DNA of 62,042 nucleotides from CAIQJJ01 sp964606085. Lineage in GTDB: Bacteria; Chloroflexota; Anaerolineae; Anaerolineales; UBA4823. Of this stretch, positions 48,866 through 58,782 are shown one piece after another. The stretch lies in NCBI GenBank assembly GCA_964606085.1, contig CAZSFD010000020.1, positions 1-62,042 on the forward strand, written 5' to 3'. Under the pieces are notes generated by a model that was not told where the DNA came from, did not search any database, and worked only from the letters and a program-made list of their open reading frames with translations. The translations under genes were made by a program, and so were the position numbers. Every line of letters starts with the position of its first letter. The stretch's first letter is position 1.

Positions 48866-50190
48866 AAATCACCCTGATCGAACCCGCCATGATCAAAGAC
48901 AACACGCTCCCTGAGCGCTCCATTTTTCGGCTGCAACCGCTGGCGCTGGGCGTGCTGGCCGGCCTGACCCCCGCCGAGATTGAGGTGGAATTGATTGATG
49001 ACCGCTTCGAGGAAGTCAATTTCGCTGCCGCCCGCGACCTGGTTGGCATCTCGGTCAAGACGTTCACGGCGCGGCGGGCCTACCAGTTGGCCGCCGAGTT
49101 CCGCCGCCGCGGCGTGCCGGTGATCCTGGGCGGGCATCATGTCAGCCTGATCCCCGCTGAAGCCGGGCAATTCGCCGATTCCATTTTTATCGGCGAGGCG
49201 GAAGGCCTGTGGGAGACCGTGTTGGAAGATGTGCGCCAGAAGCGCCTGCAACCGCTCTATGATGGCGGGCATGATGGCGAATATCCCTGCAATCAGGTGC
49301 GCCGCAGCATCTACCAGCGCAAAAAGTACCTGCCCATCGCCAGCGTCGAAACGGCGCGCGGCTGCCCGTTCAACTGTAAATTTTGCTCGGTGACGGCCTT
49401 CTTTGGGCATCAATTCCGCCGCCGCAACATCGCCCGGGTGATTGACGAAATCCGCGCCCTGCCGCAAAAGAACATTCTATTTATTGACGATAACATCGTC
49501 GGCGATGTCGAATCGGCCAAAGAGTTGTTTAGCGCCCTCAAGCCGCTCAAAATTCATTGGATCAGCCAGGCCAGCATTTCGATGACGCGTGACCTGGAAT
49601 TGATGCGCCTGATGCGCGAAAGCGGCTGCGCCGGGGTGTTGATCGGCGTCGAGTCGCTTTCCCGCGACAATCTCAAGGAAATTCGCAAAGGCTGGAACAC
49701 CGCCCGGCAGGACATGTCTGGAGCGCTGCTGATCGCCCGCGAGTATGGCCTGTCCATTCTCGGTTCTTTCATCCTCGGGCTGGATCACGACACCGACGAA
49801 TCGCTGGATGCCACGCTCGATTATTGCATCGAGCAGAAAATGTTTGGCGTGCTGTACAACCTGCTGATTCCCCTGCCCGGCACAGACCTGTATGTCCAGA
49901 TCGAAAAAGAAGGTCGTCTGCTCTACCCCCAATGGTGGCTCGACCCGCAATATGCCTACGGCAAAGCGGTGTTCACGCCCAGGCATTTTACGCCCGAGGG
50001 CCTGGAGAAAAAACGGATGGCGATGTACCGCACCTTTTACGGCGCCCATTCGATTGTCAACCGCCTGCTCGATTTTCAGGCCAACGCCCGCGACCCGCTG
50101 CATATCCTGATGTATCTGGCGATGAACCTGCCCGGCTACCCGCAGGCGCTCTCGCGCTATCAGCGTAAGTTGGGGAGTGAACGTCTGTAA
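48862..50190 (+). CDS. B12-binding radical SAM protein 3
   Basis: A 442-residue protein with a B12-binding domain (MKITLIEPAMIKDN to FRRRGVPVILGGHHVSLIPAEA) and the radical SAM motif ETARGCPFNCKFCSVTAFFGHQFR near residue 170. FIDDNIVGDVESAKELFSALKPLKIHWISQASI and GVLIGVESLSRDNLKEIRKGWN are close to the first copy, so 1 and 3 are nearer relatives. Translational coupling with the MFS gene and divergence from copies 1 and 2 suggest one pathway. Substrate unknown. Confidence 0.9.
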   Translation: MKITLIEPAMIKDNTLPERSIFRLQPLALGVLAGLTPAEIEVELIDDRFEEVNFAAARDLVGISVKTFTARRAYQLAAEFRRRGVPVILGGHHVSLIPAEAGQFADSIFIGEAEGLWETVLEDVRQKRLQPLYDGGHDGEYPCNQVRRSIYQRKKYLPIASVETARGCPFNCKFCSVTAFFGHQFRRRNIARVIDEIRALPQKNILFIDDNIVGDVESAKELFSALKPLKIHWISQASISMTRDLELMRLMRESGCAGVLIGVESLSRDNLKEIRKGWNTARQDMSGALLIAREYGLSILGSFILGLDHDTDESLDATLDYCIEQKMFGVLYNLLIPLPGTDLYVQIEKEGRLLYPQWWLDPQYAYGKAVFTPRHFTPEGLEKKRMAMYRTFYGAHSIVNRLLDFQANARDPLHILMYLAMNLPGYPQALSRYQRKLGSERL

Positions 50191-50231
50191 AAAAGACTGC
50201 CAAACGCTGGCAGGGTTTGGCAGTCTTTTTT
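50189..50231. terminator. Bidirectional terminator
   Basis: A 17-bp perfect stem beginning in the stop codon of radical SAM 3 (50189-50205 with 50215-50231), a nine-base loop, and A/T runs on both sides. It separates the convergent radical SAM 3 and protease genes and can work for both. Confidence 0.92.
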
Positions 50232-50248
50232 GTGGAAGCGGCCAATGG

Positions 50249-53200
50249 TTAGCGGGTACGCCGCCGAAGATAGAGACCGCCAGTGGCCAATGCAACCAGC
50301 AGCACCGCCAGCAGCGCAGCATTCAGCGCCGAGCGGCCCTGGATGGTGCGCAGTTGCACGGCGGTGGGTTCATTGCCAGCGCCGGTTTCTGCGACCAGAA
50401 ATGCCGAGAAGTGCTCGGTATCGCCCTGGGCATAGCTGTACACGCCAACGCTGCCAACAGCCCGGTTGTTTAGCGCGACCCACCCCAGGCCAGGCCCCTG
50501 GTGACGATAAACGGCCAGGTTGCTGGCGGCGATCCCGTTCAGTTCGTCGCTGGTGCGGGCATACAGGCGCACCAGCACCGGTTGGCCGCTTTCGGGCTGT
50601 GTGACAGGCGTGATGGCAAAGCAGCGCCCGGCATAGTCGGGTGAACTGCCCTCGGTCGTCGTGCAGTATTCACCGCTGTTCAATTCACGCACGCTGACCG
50701 TGGTAGCCCCCAAATTCTGATCGGTAGCCGAGCTGTCTACCATCACGCCGCGATATTGGGTGATACTGGCGGCAGAATTTTGAATGTGCAGAAATTCGAC
50801 GCTGGCGTCGTTGACCGGCAAGCTCTGGCGCAGCGTGCCGTTGTTGGTCAGGGCGTTATCCACGGCGAGGGGGTGGTCATTCAAGTTCATCACGCCGCCG
50901 GGAGAGACCACCAGAGCATTCTTGACCCAGGTCGGGTTGGCAAAGGAGGCCTGGGTGGTGCTGGCAATGGTCAGGTTGTAGAACTCCAGGTTTTCGGTGA
51001 CGGATAGGCTGATGTTATCCAAAAGAATGCCATAGTAGGCATTGTCATTGTCTTGATTGCGGAAACCGAGGTAATAGGTGCCATCGGCCGCAACCTGAAA
51101 ATTCTGAGAGACGGCGCTCCAGGTGGTGTTGGTCGCGCCCAGGACAGACCAGATGGATTGGGTCATACTGGCTGGCGCGGCAGCGCTGCCCAACGAGATG
51201 AGCAAGTCTTGATCATCAAAATCTAGAGATGTTCGGTATTGGAATTGAAGGGTGTACACCTTCCCCGCTTCCAGGGGCAGGCCAGCGGAAAATAACCAGG
51301 AATCGATAACGGTAGAGCTGCCATTCCACCAGCGCATGGCAAACGCAGCATCTACTTCCCAGGGCGCGTTTCGGCCAAAATACCACCCATTGGTTGTGGC
51401 CGGGTTACGGCTCCAACCAGCCGGGGGCGAACTTGTAAAATTTCCCGACGCCAGCCCATCATAATCGGCAAAATTTTGCGTCATCACCGTGCGGATGGTG
51501 TTCAGTCGTTCCACCGATTGATCGTCGCCATCGAAAACGACGGTGCTGGTTTGCGGGATGAAGGTTGTGCCAGCATCGCTCCAATCGCCAGCCACGTTGA
51601 TGGTACGGTTGCTGCCTATCAGCGCGGCATGGGCGGCAATGGTGAGCGCGCCGTTGACATCCAGATCGCTACCGGGGGTCAGCGCCGTTTCTGCGCTGCC
51701 ATCGCCGATATCCAGGTTGAAGAAGTGGTCATTGGTCTCGCCGCTCATGGTAAGCGTCTGATCCCAGTTGCCGGCAAAGCGCACCGTGCCGGCAGTGGCA
51801 TTGAAAACACTGCCGCTACCTTGCGACCAATCACCAAAGATGGTCAGCAAGAATGGATTGTGGACGTTCAATTGGGCGCCATCTTGCAGGGTAAGCCCAC
51901 TAATCGCAGCGTTGACATCGAGCGAAGGGAAGTTGCCTCCTACAGGCGCGGTGGGAATTAGCACACTATTGAAGCGCCCCGGCACAGCTCCCGTACTCCA
52001 ATTTGCCGCCGCATTCCAGGCTGTGCTATTTCCCAACCAGGTTGCCACGTTGAGAACGCCCCCGGCCCGATCCACCTGAACGCGCGGTTTGGTGGCATAG
52101 CCACCAGAGCGGGTATCTGCGATTGGTACGCCAGTATCTTGCAGGGCAGCCAAAATGTCGTCAACCGATGCCGATGGCGCAAGCGCCCGCATCAACGTCC
52201 AGACGCCCGCCACATAGGGGGTGGCCATCGAGGTACCTTGCATCGAAGCATAGCCATTGCCAGCGGCGTTGTTGACCGAGGAGACAATCGCCACCCCCGG
52301 CGCCATCAACTCCACCAAATTGTTCATATTGGAGAAGGAAGCGATTCCATCGGAATCGGTGGAGGCCCCCACCGCAATCGCCTCCGAGATGCAACCCGGT
52401 GCGCTAATCTGGCTGACATAGCCATTGTTTCCAGCGGCAATGATTGTCGCAATGCCCACCGAACGCAAATTCTGGATGGCGGTGCGTCGGCTGGCATTAT
52501 TCGTGTCACACAACGCCTGCTGGGCGTCAGTATACGCTCCACCGCCCAAACTCATGTTCACAGCAGCGATGTTCAGTCCATAAGTTGATCTTAACTCCAG
52601 CACACGCTCCAGGCCGCGCACCTGATCTGAAATATAACTGAGCACACACGGCGCAACCCCTCCGCAATCGCCATCATTGTTGAAGCGGGTAAATACCTGA
52701 ATGCCAATGATATTGGCGCTACGCGCCACGCCATCATAGGCCACACTGGCATAAAGATGGTTACCGGCGGCAATACCGGCCACATGTGTTCCGTGGGTAC
52801 AAAGTGTGCCGCCATCGAGCGCAAGCCCGGTCGCGCTGCAACCCAGCACATCGGGGTCTGCCGCGTGGCCGGTCGTCTGAATGTTGGAACCATCGGGACA
52901 CAGACTCACGCCCCTACCACCGCCATTCGCATTGGAAAAACACGCTTCTGAAATGACCCGGCTGTGCGCTGCGCCGCCGAGAAACTCGTGATCCCACTGC
53001 ACGCCGCTATCCAGCACGGCCACCGCCCAGCCAGTTCCCTCCACGCCTTCGGCCCACACATTCGGCGCGCCGCCAATCGGCACGCTGCTCTCCAGGGTAT
53101 TCGGCACCAAAGCATCTTCCTCGATGCTGGCCACCATCGCCGTGGCTTTCAGGCGTTGCCAGGCCGCCGCATTCACCCGCAAAGCCACAAAGGGGATCAG

Positions 53201-53551
53201 GTCATAGAGAACATAGGCTTCGGCATCCTCGCCGAGGTAATCGAGCAGCATTTTCTGGACACGTTTGATGTCGTCGCGCTGCCGTTTGACCTGGTAGGAG
53301 TTGATGTAGCCTTCGGGGGTGAACAGGTGAGGCAGGTTCAAGCCCACAATCAGGTTGAGCGTCTCGCCGGTGGCAATCTGCGCATCTAATTCAGGATACT
53401 GGCGCGCGTCAGAAGCCACAGGCTGCACCAGCCGATTTCCCCACCATTGCCCGAAGGATTGCGCCGCCGCAGGAAACGTGTTCATGAGCAGTGCAAACAC
53501 CAATAACACGGTCATCAGCAGACTTAAGTGGGTTTTATAAACTGGTTTCAT
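50249..53551 (-). CDS. Secreted S8 family (subtilisin-like) serine peptidase with surface-anchor tail
   Basis: An 1100-residue exported protease. Signal peptide about 1-31 (ends PAAAQ), inhibitor-like propeptide to about 150, then the triad: Asp in VAVLDSGVQWDHEF (about 182), His in CTHGTHVAGIAAG (about 250), oxyanion Asn in IIAAGNNG (about 365) and Ser in GTSMATPYVAG (about 435). From 500 to 1000 beta-rich repeats follow (two GDWS/GNW motifs) with a lectin-like domain around 690-850. The C-terminus EPTAVQLRTIQG, a helix and RRRTR forms a membrane or sorting tail. It degrades extracellular protein. Confidence 0.92.
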   Translation of the reverse strand: MKPVYKTHLSLLMTVLLVFALLMNTFPAAAQSFGQWWGNRLVQPVASDARQYPELDAQIATGETLNLIVGLNLPHLFTPEGYINSYQVKRQRDDIKRVQKMLLDYLGEDAEAYVLYDLIPFVALRVNAAAWQRLKATAMVASIEEDALVPNTLESSVPIGGAPNVWAEGVEGTGWAVAVLDSGVQWDHEFLGGAAHSRVISEACFSNANGGGRGVSLCPDGSNIQTTGHAADPDVLGCSATGLALDGGTLCTHGTHVAGIAAGNHLYASVAYDGVARSANIIGIQVFTRFNNDGDCGGVAPCVLSYISDQVRGLERVLELRSTYGLNIAAVNMSLGGGAYTDAQQALCDTNNASRRTAIQNLRSVGIATIIAAGNNGYVSQISAPGCISEAIAVGASTDSDGIASFSNMNNLVELMAPGVAIVSSVNNAAGNGYASMQGTSMATPYVAGVWTLMRALAPSASVDDILAALQDTGVPIADTRSGGYATKPRVQVDRAGGVLNVATWLGNSTAWNAAANWSTGAVPGRFNSVLIPTAPVGGNFPSLDVNAAISGLTLQDGAQLNVHNPFLLTIFGDWSQGSGSVFNATAGTVRFAGNWDQTLTMSGETNDHFFNLDIGDGSAETALTPGSDLDVNGALTIAAHAALIGSNRTINVAGDWSDAGTTFIPQTSTVVFDGDDQSVERLNTIRTVMTQNFADYDGLASGNFTSSPPAGWSRNPATTNGWYFGRNAPWEVDAAFAMRWWNGSSTVIDSWLFSAGLPLEAGKVYTLQFQYRTSLDFDDQDLLISLGSAAAPASMTQSIWSVLGATNTTWSAVSQNFQVAADGTYYLGFRNQDNDNAYYGILLDNISLSVTENLEFYNLTIASTTQASFANPTWVKNALVVSPGGVMNLNDHPLAVDNALTNNGTLRQSLPVNDASVEFLHIQNSAASITQYRGVMVDSSATDQNLGATTVSVRELNSGEYCTTTEGSSPDYAGRCFAITPVTQPESGQPVLVRLYARTSDELNGIAASNLAVYRHQGPGLGWVALNNRAVGSVGVYSYAQGDTEHFSAFLVAETGAGNEPTAVQLRTIQGRSALNAALLAVLLVALATGGLYLRRRTR

Positions 53552-53631
53552 TCGATCTCCTTACCATGCCATGTCAGATGGCGCTATGATCAATGGCATG
53601 GGCTGGTGAGCAAGGCCAGCCCTGCTAAAAG

Positions 53632-54819
53632 TTACCGCGTTTCAGCCAACAAGGCGTTGATGCGCTGGCGCGATTGGGCGGTGTGCAGCGCCACGGCGAT
53701 CAGTTCGGCGGCGCGCTCGAGAAAAGCTGGCACACGCTCGGGCATTGCGCCAAAGAAACCCACTTCCAGCGCGCCGATCAAGGTATCGCCATACGTCATC
53801 GGCCAGGCGACCACCGCGGAGGGCAGCGCATCGCCCAGGCCAGAGGTGAGCGACAAATGCGCAGGGGCGATGTCGCGCACGATGACCGGTTGGCGTTCGA
53901 GCGCCGCCTGCCCGGCCAGGCCCTCACCCAGGCGCAGATGGCCGGGTTTGCCATCCCCGTGCAACACCGCATAGGTAGCAATGACATCCAGCCCATCCGA
54001 CTGGGCCAGGTAGGCCACGCCGACCGAGGCTTGCAAGGTGTCACAGACGATCTGGATGGCGCGGGTTGCCAGTAGGCCAGGTTCCTGCTCACCGCTGAGG
54101 GCCTGATTGAGCGGCAAAAGGCCCTTGCTCAACCAAATTTCATCTTCGAGGGCGTGTTGGGCGGCTTCGGCGCGCTGCCGGGCAGCTTCGGCAGCCCGTG
54201 TGCGGTCGGCCACCTGGGTTTCGAGGGTGGCGCGGTAAGCGGCAAGCTGCTGGTTCTGCTCGGCCAGGGTGTGTTCGTTTTGGCGGGTCTGATCGAGGGA
54301 GCGGTGCAAATAATCTACCATCAGGTAAATCATCAACGAAGTCAGGCCAAGCAAGGTGGGGCCCGTGATCATCGTGATCAAGGTGGTGTGATCGGAGAGC
54401 GGCGTGACCAGCAATCCGGTATATTCGGCATAACCGATGCCCAACAGCGTGGCCACACTCAGCGAGGCAAAGGCGAAAATCCCCGCCCGCCCCAGCAGCA
54501 GACCGGCCAGGGTGATCGAAACCGGAAACAGGCTGACGGTGGTATCGCGCACACCGAAGTTGATCGCCACCAGGTAAGCGGCGATCAGGTAAGCCAGCGC
54601 AGGCAGCGCCAGGCGCGGAATCCAGAATTGCTTGAACAGGGTCAACCCGAATAAGATCAGGCAGAAGAGGATGCTGACGATGGCGGCCTGGCGGGTGACC
54701 CACGCATTGGGCGCTGTGGATGCCAGGGCGCTGATCAAAATCCCCACGGCGGCCAGCAGGGCCATGCCCAGGAAAATGTAAATGGTCAAAGTAATTGAAC
54801 GGCGTTCGTTGTCAGTCAT
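53632..54819 (-). CDS. Membrane GAF-domain sensor without an output domain
   Basis: A 395-residue protein. Six membrane helices fill residues 10-185, a coiled coil (HRSLDQTRQNEHTLAEQNQQLAAYRATLETQVADRTRAAEAARQRAEAAQ) follows and a GAF domain ends the protein (about 245-380). The chain stops at SRQRINALLAETR, where related histidine kinases continue into the phosphoacceptor domain. No kinase, cyclase or DNA-binding region is present. It lies downstream of the CheY-like gene and so may modulate that pathway through dimerisation. Confidence 0.82.
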   Translation of the reverse strand: MTDNERRSITLTIYIFLGMALLAAVGILISALASTAPNAWVTRQAAIVSILFCLILFGLTLFKQFWIPRLALPALAYLIAAYLVAINFGVRDTTVSLFPVSITLAGLLLGRAGIFAFASLSVATLLGIGYAEYTGLLVTPLSDHTTLITMITGPTLLGLTSLMIYLMVDYLHRSLDQTRQNEHTLAEQNQQLAAYRATLETQVADRTRAAEAARQRAEAAQHALEDEIWLSKGLLPLNQALSGEQEPGLLATRAIQIVCDTLQASVGVAYLAQSDGLDVIATYAVLHGDGKPGHLRLGEGLAGQAALERQPVIVRDIAPAHLSLTSGLGDALPSAVVAWPMTYGDTLIGALEVGFFGAMPERVPAFLERAAELIAVALHTAQSRQRINALLAETR

Positions 54820-54865
54820 CCATCACCTATCCAGATAGCCTGTTGTTTTGGCTATGCGCCAGGAT

Positions 54866-55228
54866 TTACCGGCTGGCATGAAGGCGCATGGCCAGCTCGC
54901 GCAACTGCACCGGGCTGATCGGCTTGAGCAAGACGATATCGGCCTTCTCTTCCAACTGTTCAGCCTGCCGGGCATCTGCCGTGGCTAAGATGATGCGCGC
55001 TTCGCCCAGGCGAGGTTCATTACAGATGAAATCGAGAATTTTATTGCCGCTGACTTCCGGCAGGTGTAAATCCAACACCAGCACATCCGGGGTCACTTCG
55101 GCCAGGCGGTTCAGGGCTGTCAGGCCATCTTGAATCACCTCGGTTTGGAAGTGCGCGGCGAGTGCGATGGCGAATATCTGGCTGAGTTGGGGATCATCTT
55201 CGATGATGAGGGCAAGCGGCTTGGTCAT
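54866..55228 (-). CDS. CheY-like single-domain response regulator
   Basis: A 120-residue receiver. The acidic pair is in ALIIEDDPQLSQIF, the phosphorylated Asp in VLVLDLHLPEVSG near residue 53, Thr in IILATADARQ near 82 and Lys in VLLKPISPVQL near 102. No output domain is present. The ATG overlaps the stop codon of the 1150-residue kinase, so the two are surely a pair; the final target protein is not evident here. Confidence 0.93.
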   Translation of the reverse strand: MTKPLALIIEDDPQLSQIFAIALAAHFQTEVIQDGLTALNRLAEVTPDVLVLDLHLPEVSGNKILDFICNEPRLGEARIILATADARQAEQLEEKADIVLLKPISPVQLRELAMRLHASR

Positions 55229-58200
55229 CGTGTAGCTTCCTTTCGTTGGGAAAGCGGCTGGGTACCCCGTTCGGAGCGTGTGCGCAGCGGTAGTTTGACC
55301 GTGAACGTGCTGCCGCGCCCGGGTTCGCTGTACAGGCTGATTTCACCAGCCATCAATTCGACCAATTGACGGGTGATCGAAAGCCCCAGGCCCGTGCCGC
55401 GAAAATCGCGGGTGGAGCTTTCGTGCAATTGGCGGAACGGCTCGAATATCTGGCTTTGCATCTCTTGGGGAATGCCCACGCCGGTATCGCTGACCTGGAT
55501 GGCCCAATGATAGGCATCGGGGCAGAACAGTTTCAGGCGCACTTCGCCCGCCTGGGTGAACTTGATGGCATTGCCCACCAGGTTGATCACGATCTGTTTC
55601 AGGCGGCGTTCGTCACCCTGGATGCTGGTGGGCAGGTCAGGGGTGGTTTCGAGGCTGAAGCGCAATCCCTTTTTGTGTGCCAGCAGCGCGAGCTGCGGTT
55701 CGACCTGTTGCAAGAGGGCGTGCGGGCTGCATGGTTCGATGTGCAGCGTCAGTTTACGCGCTTCGATCTGCGCCGCGTCGAGCAGTTCGTTGACGATGCC
55801 GGTCAGGTAATTAACGCTGTCCATGATCTCACCAAGCGCTCGATCTTGATCGAGGTTCAGCGGGCCAAATGCCCCGGTGCGCAATAATTCGGCAAAGCCC
55901 AAAATGCCGCCCAATGGCGTGCGCAATTCATGGTTAACCTTCGAGAGCAGTTGGCTTTTCACCTGGCTGGCTTCCAGAGCCTGGTCGCGCGCCAGGGCCA
56001 GGGCATCTTCAAAGCGCTTGCGTTCGGTGATGTCGCGCGCCAGGGCTTGCAGTTCGATCACCTGGTCGCCTTCCATGATGCTTTGCACGTTCTGGCCGAG
56101 CCAGATTTCGCGCCCATCGCTGGTGATAGCAGGAAATTCCTGGTAGGTGGTGGGGATTTTGCCCAAAACCTGGCGCTTGTAGGTACGATCCAACGGGCGG
56201 CGGTATTCGGGGGCGATCAGTTCCAGGTAGTGACGCCCAATGACCTCATGCTCCTGGTAGCCGATCACACGCAAGCCCGTCGGGTTGACGTAGGTGAAAT
56301 GCCCGCTGGCAGAAATGCGGTAGATGATGTCGCTGGCATTTTCCACGATCTGGCGGAAACGCGCTTCACTTTCTTGCAGGCGCCTTTCTACCCGGATGCG
56401 TTCGGCAATCTCTTGAGCCATCTGCTCATTTTGGATGCGCAGTCGCTCTTGCAGTTCTTTTTGGGCGGTAATGTCTTCTTTGATGGCAACATAATGGGTG
56501 ATTTCGCCCGCATCGTTCAACACCGGCGCGATGGTGGCCGATTCCCAAAACAGGCTGCCATCTTTGCGCCGATTGCGAAATTCGCCATGCCAAATGCCCC
56601 CACCCCGGATCGTTTCCCATAAATTCTGGTAAAACTCCCGACTGTGTTCGCCCGATTGCAAAATGCGCGGGTTCTGGCCGAGGGCTTCCTGCAGGCTATA
56701 ACCTGTCAGCGTGGTGAAACGCGGGTTGGCGTACTCAATTTCGCCATGCATGCCTGTGATCACGATGGTATTGCCGCTCTGCTCAATGGCACGGAAATAC
56801 TTGCGCAGTTCATCACGGCTGTGCAGGGCTTCATCGCGGGCTTCAGCCAACTCGCCTGTACGCTCTTGCACGCGCACTTCGAGCAAGTCGCGTTCCTGCT
56901 GCAACAGGTTAAGCGCCTGGGTTTCACGCTGCCAGGCGCGGTTGAGGCTTTCGGTCAAAATCCACGCCGCGGCGATCAACGCCAGGCTGGTCGCCGAAAA
57001 AGTGAGCAAGGCGGTGATCGCTCGCGAGACCGACGAAGGCATGATCACATCGTCGAAGGCAGCCGGTGGCACAAAAGCGCCGCGCGCAATTTGCACGCCA
57101 AAAATGCCCAGGGTGATCACGCTGGCAGCAAAGGCAGCCACGCCACCCCCGCGGCCCAACAGCAGCACCGCCAACACGGTCAGCCCCATGAAGAAGATGA
57201 CACTTTCGACCGAATAGCCAAACGACCAGGTCTCGGTAACAGCCAGCGCATACACCAGCGCCAAAAAGATGCCGGCGCGCGTGCTGAAGTGAACCTGCCG
57301 CGCCAGGGCCAAAAACCACATCACCGCCAGAATGATGGCGAAGGGTAAACTGATCTGAAAAGCAGAAAAAGACGGTGCGATGAACCACGTCAGCGTGCCG
57401 ATCAGGGCGGCGATGCGCAAAATGAGCGTGAAAGAGCGCTCGCGTGCCTGGAACCACTTGGGGTTGACATCTGGCGGCGTGGGCAGGTCATCTTTGAGGG
57501 GCGTACGGGCGAAATCTATCAGCCAGGCCAGGCCCGGAATGGCAGGCGGGCGGGTTGGAGCAGGCGGCGCTTCGGCTTCGAGGGACTGCCGGATGGGGAA
57601 TGGGGTGTGACGAGGGGGCGGGGCGCTGCCTGATGGCAGCGTGCGGCCATCGGTCACATCGCGCAGCAGGATCATGCGTCCCAAAGGCTGCCCCTGGCGA
57701 TCTTGCAAGGGCGAAAGGCGCAGTTCGTAACTGCGCCGCGCGGCGCCCTCGCCAACGGTCAAGTGCTCGGTCGCCTCGTACAGGTCTCGAAAGCGCGCCA
57801 CCAGATCGGGCCAGGGAACGAAAATCTCGGCGGCAGGTTTGCCAATGGCCTGCGAGGGGGCCAAACCAATCATACGCCCGGCAGCCGGGTTCATATCAGC
57901 CACCCGCCCACGCCGATCGAGGACAATCATGCCATCGCTCATACTGTCTACCAGCAGATCACGCGCCAACGGCGAAAGATTGACCAACTGATAGCCAAAG
58001 ATGGCCCAGGCTACCCCGAGGATGGTGATGGTAAAGGCAAAGGGGGTTAAGTCCAGGTTAGGCAGGGGGCTGAGGCCCAAAAGATACAGTGCGTTGCCCA
58101 CCCAGGGCGCCAGGGCAGCCAGCAACAATGCGCCAGCCTGCCCGCGGTACATCCCTTCGCGCCGAATCAACATCAACAGGATTAATCCGCTGCCACTTAA

Positions 58201-58677
58201 GAGCAACAGGTAAGAATAAACGGTGTGAATCCAAAACCAAAAGCCATACGAAACATCCAACGCCGAGAACTGGTCACTTTCGTAGAGGCCAATTTCTGAC
58301 CATAACCAGCCGTGGCTTTCGGTGGTGAGGGCGAAAACAATGGTGAGGGCCGGCAGCAGCGCCAGCGCCAACATGACCCACCAGGCTGGCCGTGATTTGC
58401 GGACGGTATGGCGCAGGGCAAAGATCAGCCACATCACCGGTACCGTGGCAATGCCAATGTATTGCATTTTGCCCCACAAAATTTTTGTGGCAAAATCGCT
58501 GGCGGCAATTTCCAGGGCATAGCCGAAGGCCCACTCGGCAATGGGCAGCGCTAAAAGGGCTAAAGCCACGGCGCTATGGGCGCGGCGCTGTGTCCAGGCA
58601 TAGAGGGCAATGGCCAGCGAAAGCGCGCCCGCAACCACCAAAGGTATGGAATAGGGTGTGAACAGGTACGTTGGCAT
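55225..58677 (-). CDS. Large multi-PAS histidine kinase with two membrane domains
   Basis: An 1150-residue kinase. Residues 1-235 form an N-terminal 7TM sensor (7TMR-HisK type); a PAS domain follows (about 240-345); a second block of five or six membrane helices lies at about 420-590, then a coiled coil. Two PAS domains come next (about 620-735 and 760-875), the latter followed by HisKA with KSQLLSKVNHELRTPLGGILGF (His near 920). The ATPase boxes are INLVGNAIKFTQ, VSDTGVGIP and GTGLGLSITRQLVELMAGEISLYS. It ends 28 residues later, with no receiver; the coupled CheY protein takes that role. Confidence 0.92.
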   Translation of the reverse strand: MPTYLFTPYSIPLVVAGALSLAIALYAWTQRRAHSAVALALLALPIAEWAFGYALEIAASDFATKILWGKMQYIGIATVPVMWLIFALRHTVRKSRPAWWVMLALALLPALTIVFALTTESHGWLWSEIGLYESDQFSALDVSYGFWFWIHTVYSYLLLLSGSGLILLMLIRREGMYRGQAGALLLAALAPWVGNALYLLGLSPLPNLDLTPFAFTITILGVAWAIFGYQLVNLSPLARDLLVDSMSDGMIVLDRRGRVADMNPAAGRMIGLAPSQAIGKPAAEIFVPWPDLVARFRDLYEATEHLTVGEGAARRSYELRLSPLQDRQGQPLGRMILLRDVTDGRTLPSGSAPPPRHTPFPIRQSLEAEAPPAPTRPPAIPGLAWLIDFARTPLKDDLPTPPDVNPKWFQARERSFTLILRIAALIGTLTWFIAPSFSAFQISLPFAIILAVMWFLALARQVHFSTRAGIFLALVYALAVTETWSFGYSVESVIFFMGLTVLAVLLLGRGGGVAAFAASVITLGIFGVQIARGAFVPPAAFDDVIMPSSVSRAITALLTFSATSLALIAAAWILTESLNRAWQRETQALNLLQQERDLLEVRVQERTGELAEARDEALHSRDELRKYFRAIEQSGNTIVITGMHGEIEYANPRFTTLTGYSLQEALGQNPRILQSGEHSREFYQNLWETIRGGGIWHGEFRNRRKDGSLFWESATIAPVLNDAGEITHYVAIKEDITAQKELQERLRIQNEQMAQEIAERIRVERRLQESEARFRQIVENASDIIYRISASGHFTYVNPTGLRVIGYQEHEVIGRHYLELIAPEYRRPLDRTYKRQVLGKIPTTYQEFPAITSDGREIWLGQNVQSIMEGDQVIELQALARDITERKRFEDALALARDQALEASQVKSQLLSKVNHELRTPLGGILGFAELLRTGAFGPLNLDQDRALGEIMDSVNYLTGIVNELLDAAQIEARKLTLHIEPCSPHALLQQVEPQLALLAHKKGLRFSLETTPDLPTSIQGDERRLKQIVINLVGNAIKFTQAGEVRLKLFCPDAYHWAIQVSDTGVGIPQEMQSQIFEPFRQLHESSTRDFRGTGLGLSITRQLVELMAGEISLYSEPGRGSTFTVKLPLRTRSERGTQPLSQRKEATR

Positions 58678-58782
58678 GAAATGATTCTACCCGGTGATGA
58701 GAAACGTGCAAAGCCTTCTACACCCGGTTTGAGACCTTGCAAATATGTGGTTAAATTCGTTGCACAGAAAGGAGGCAACCCC

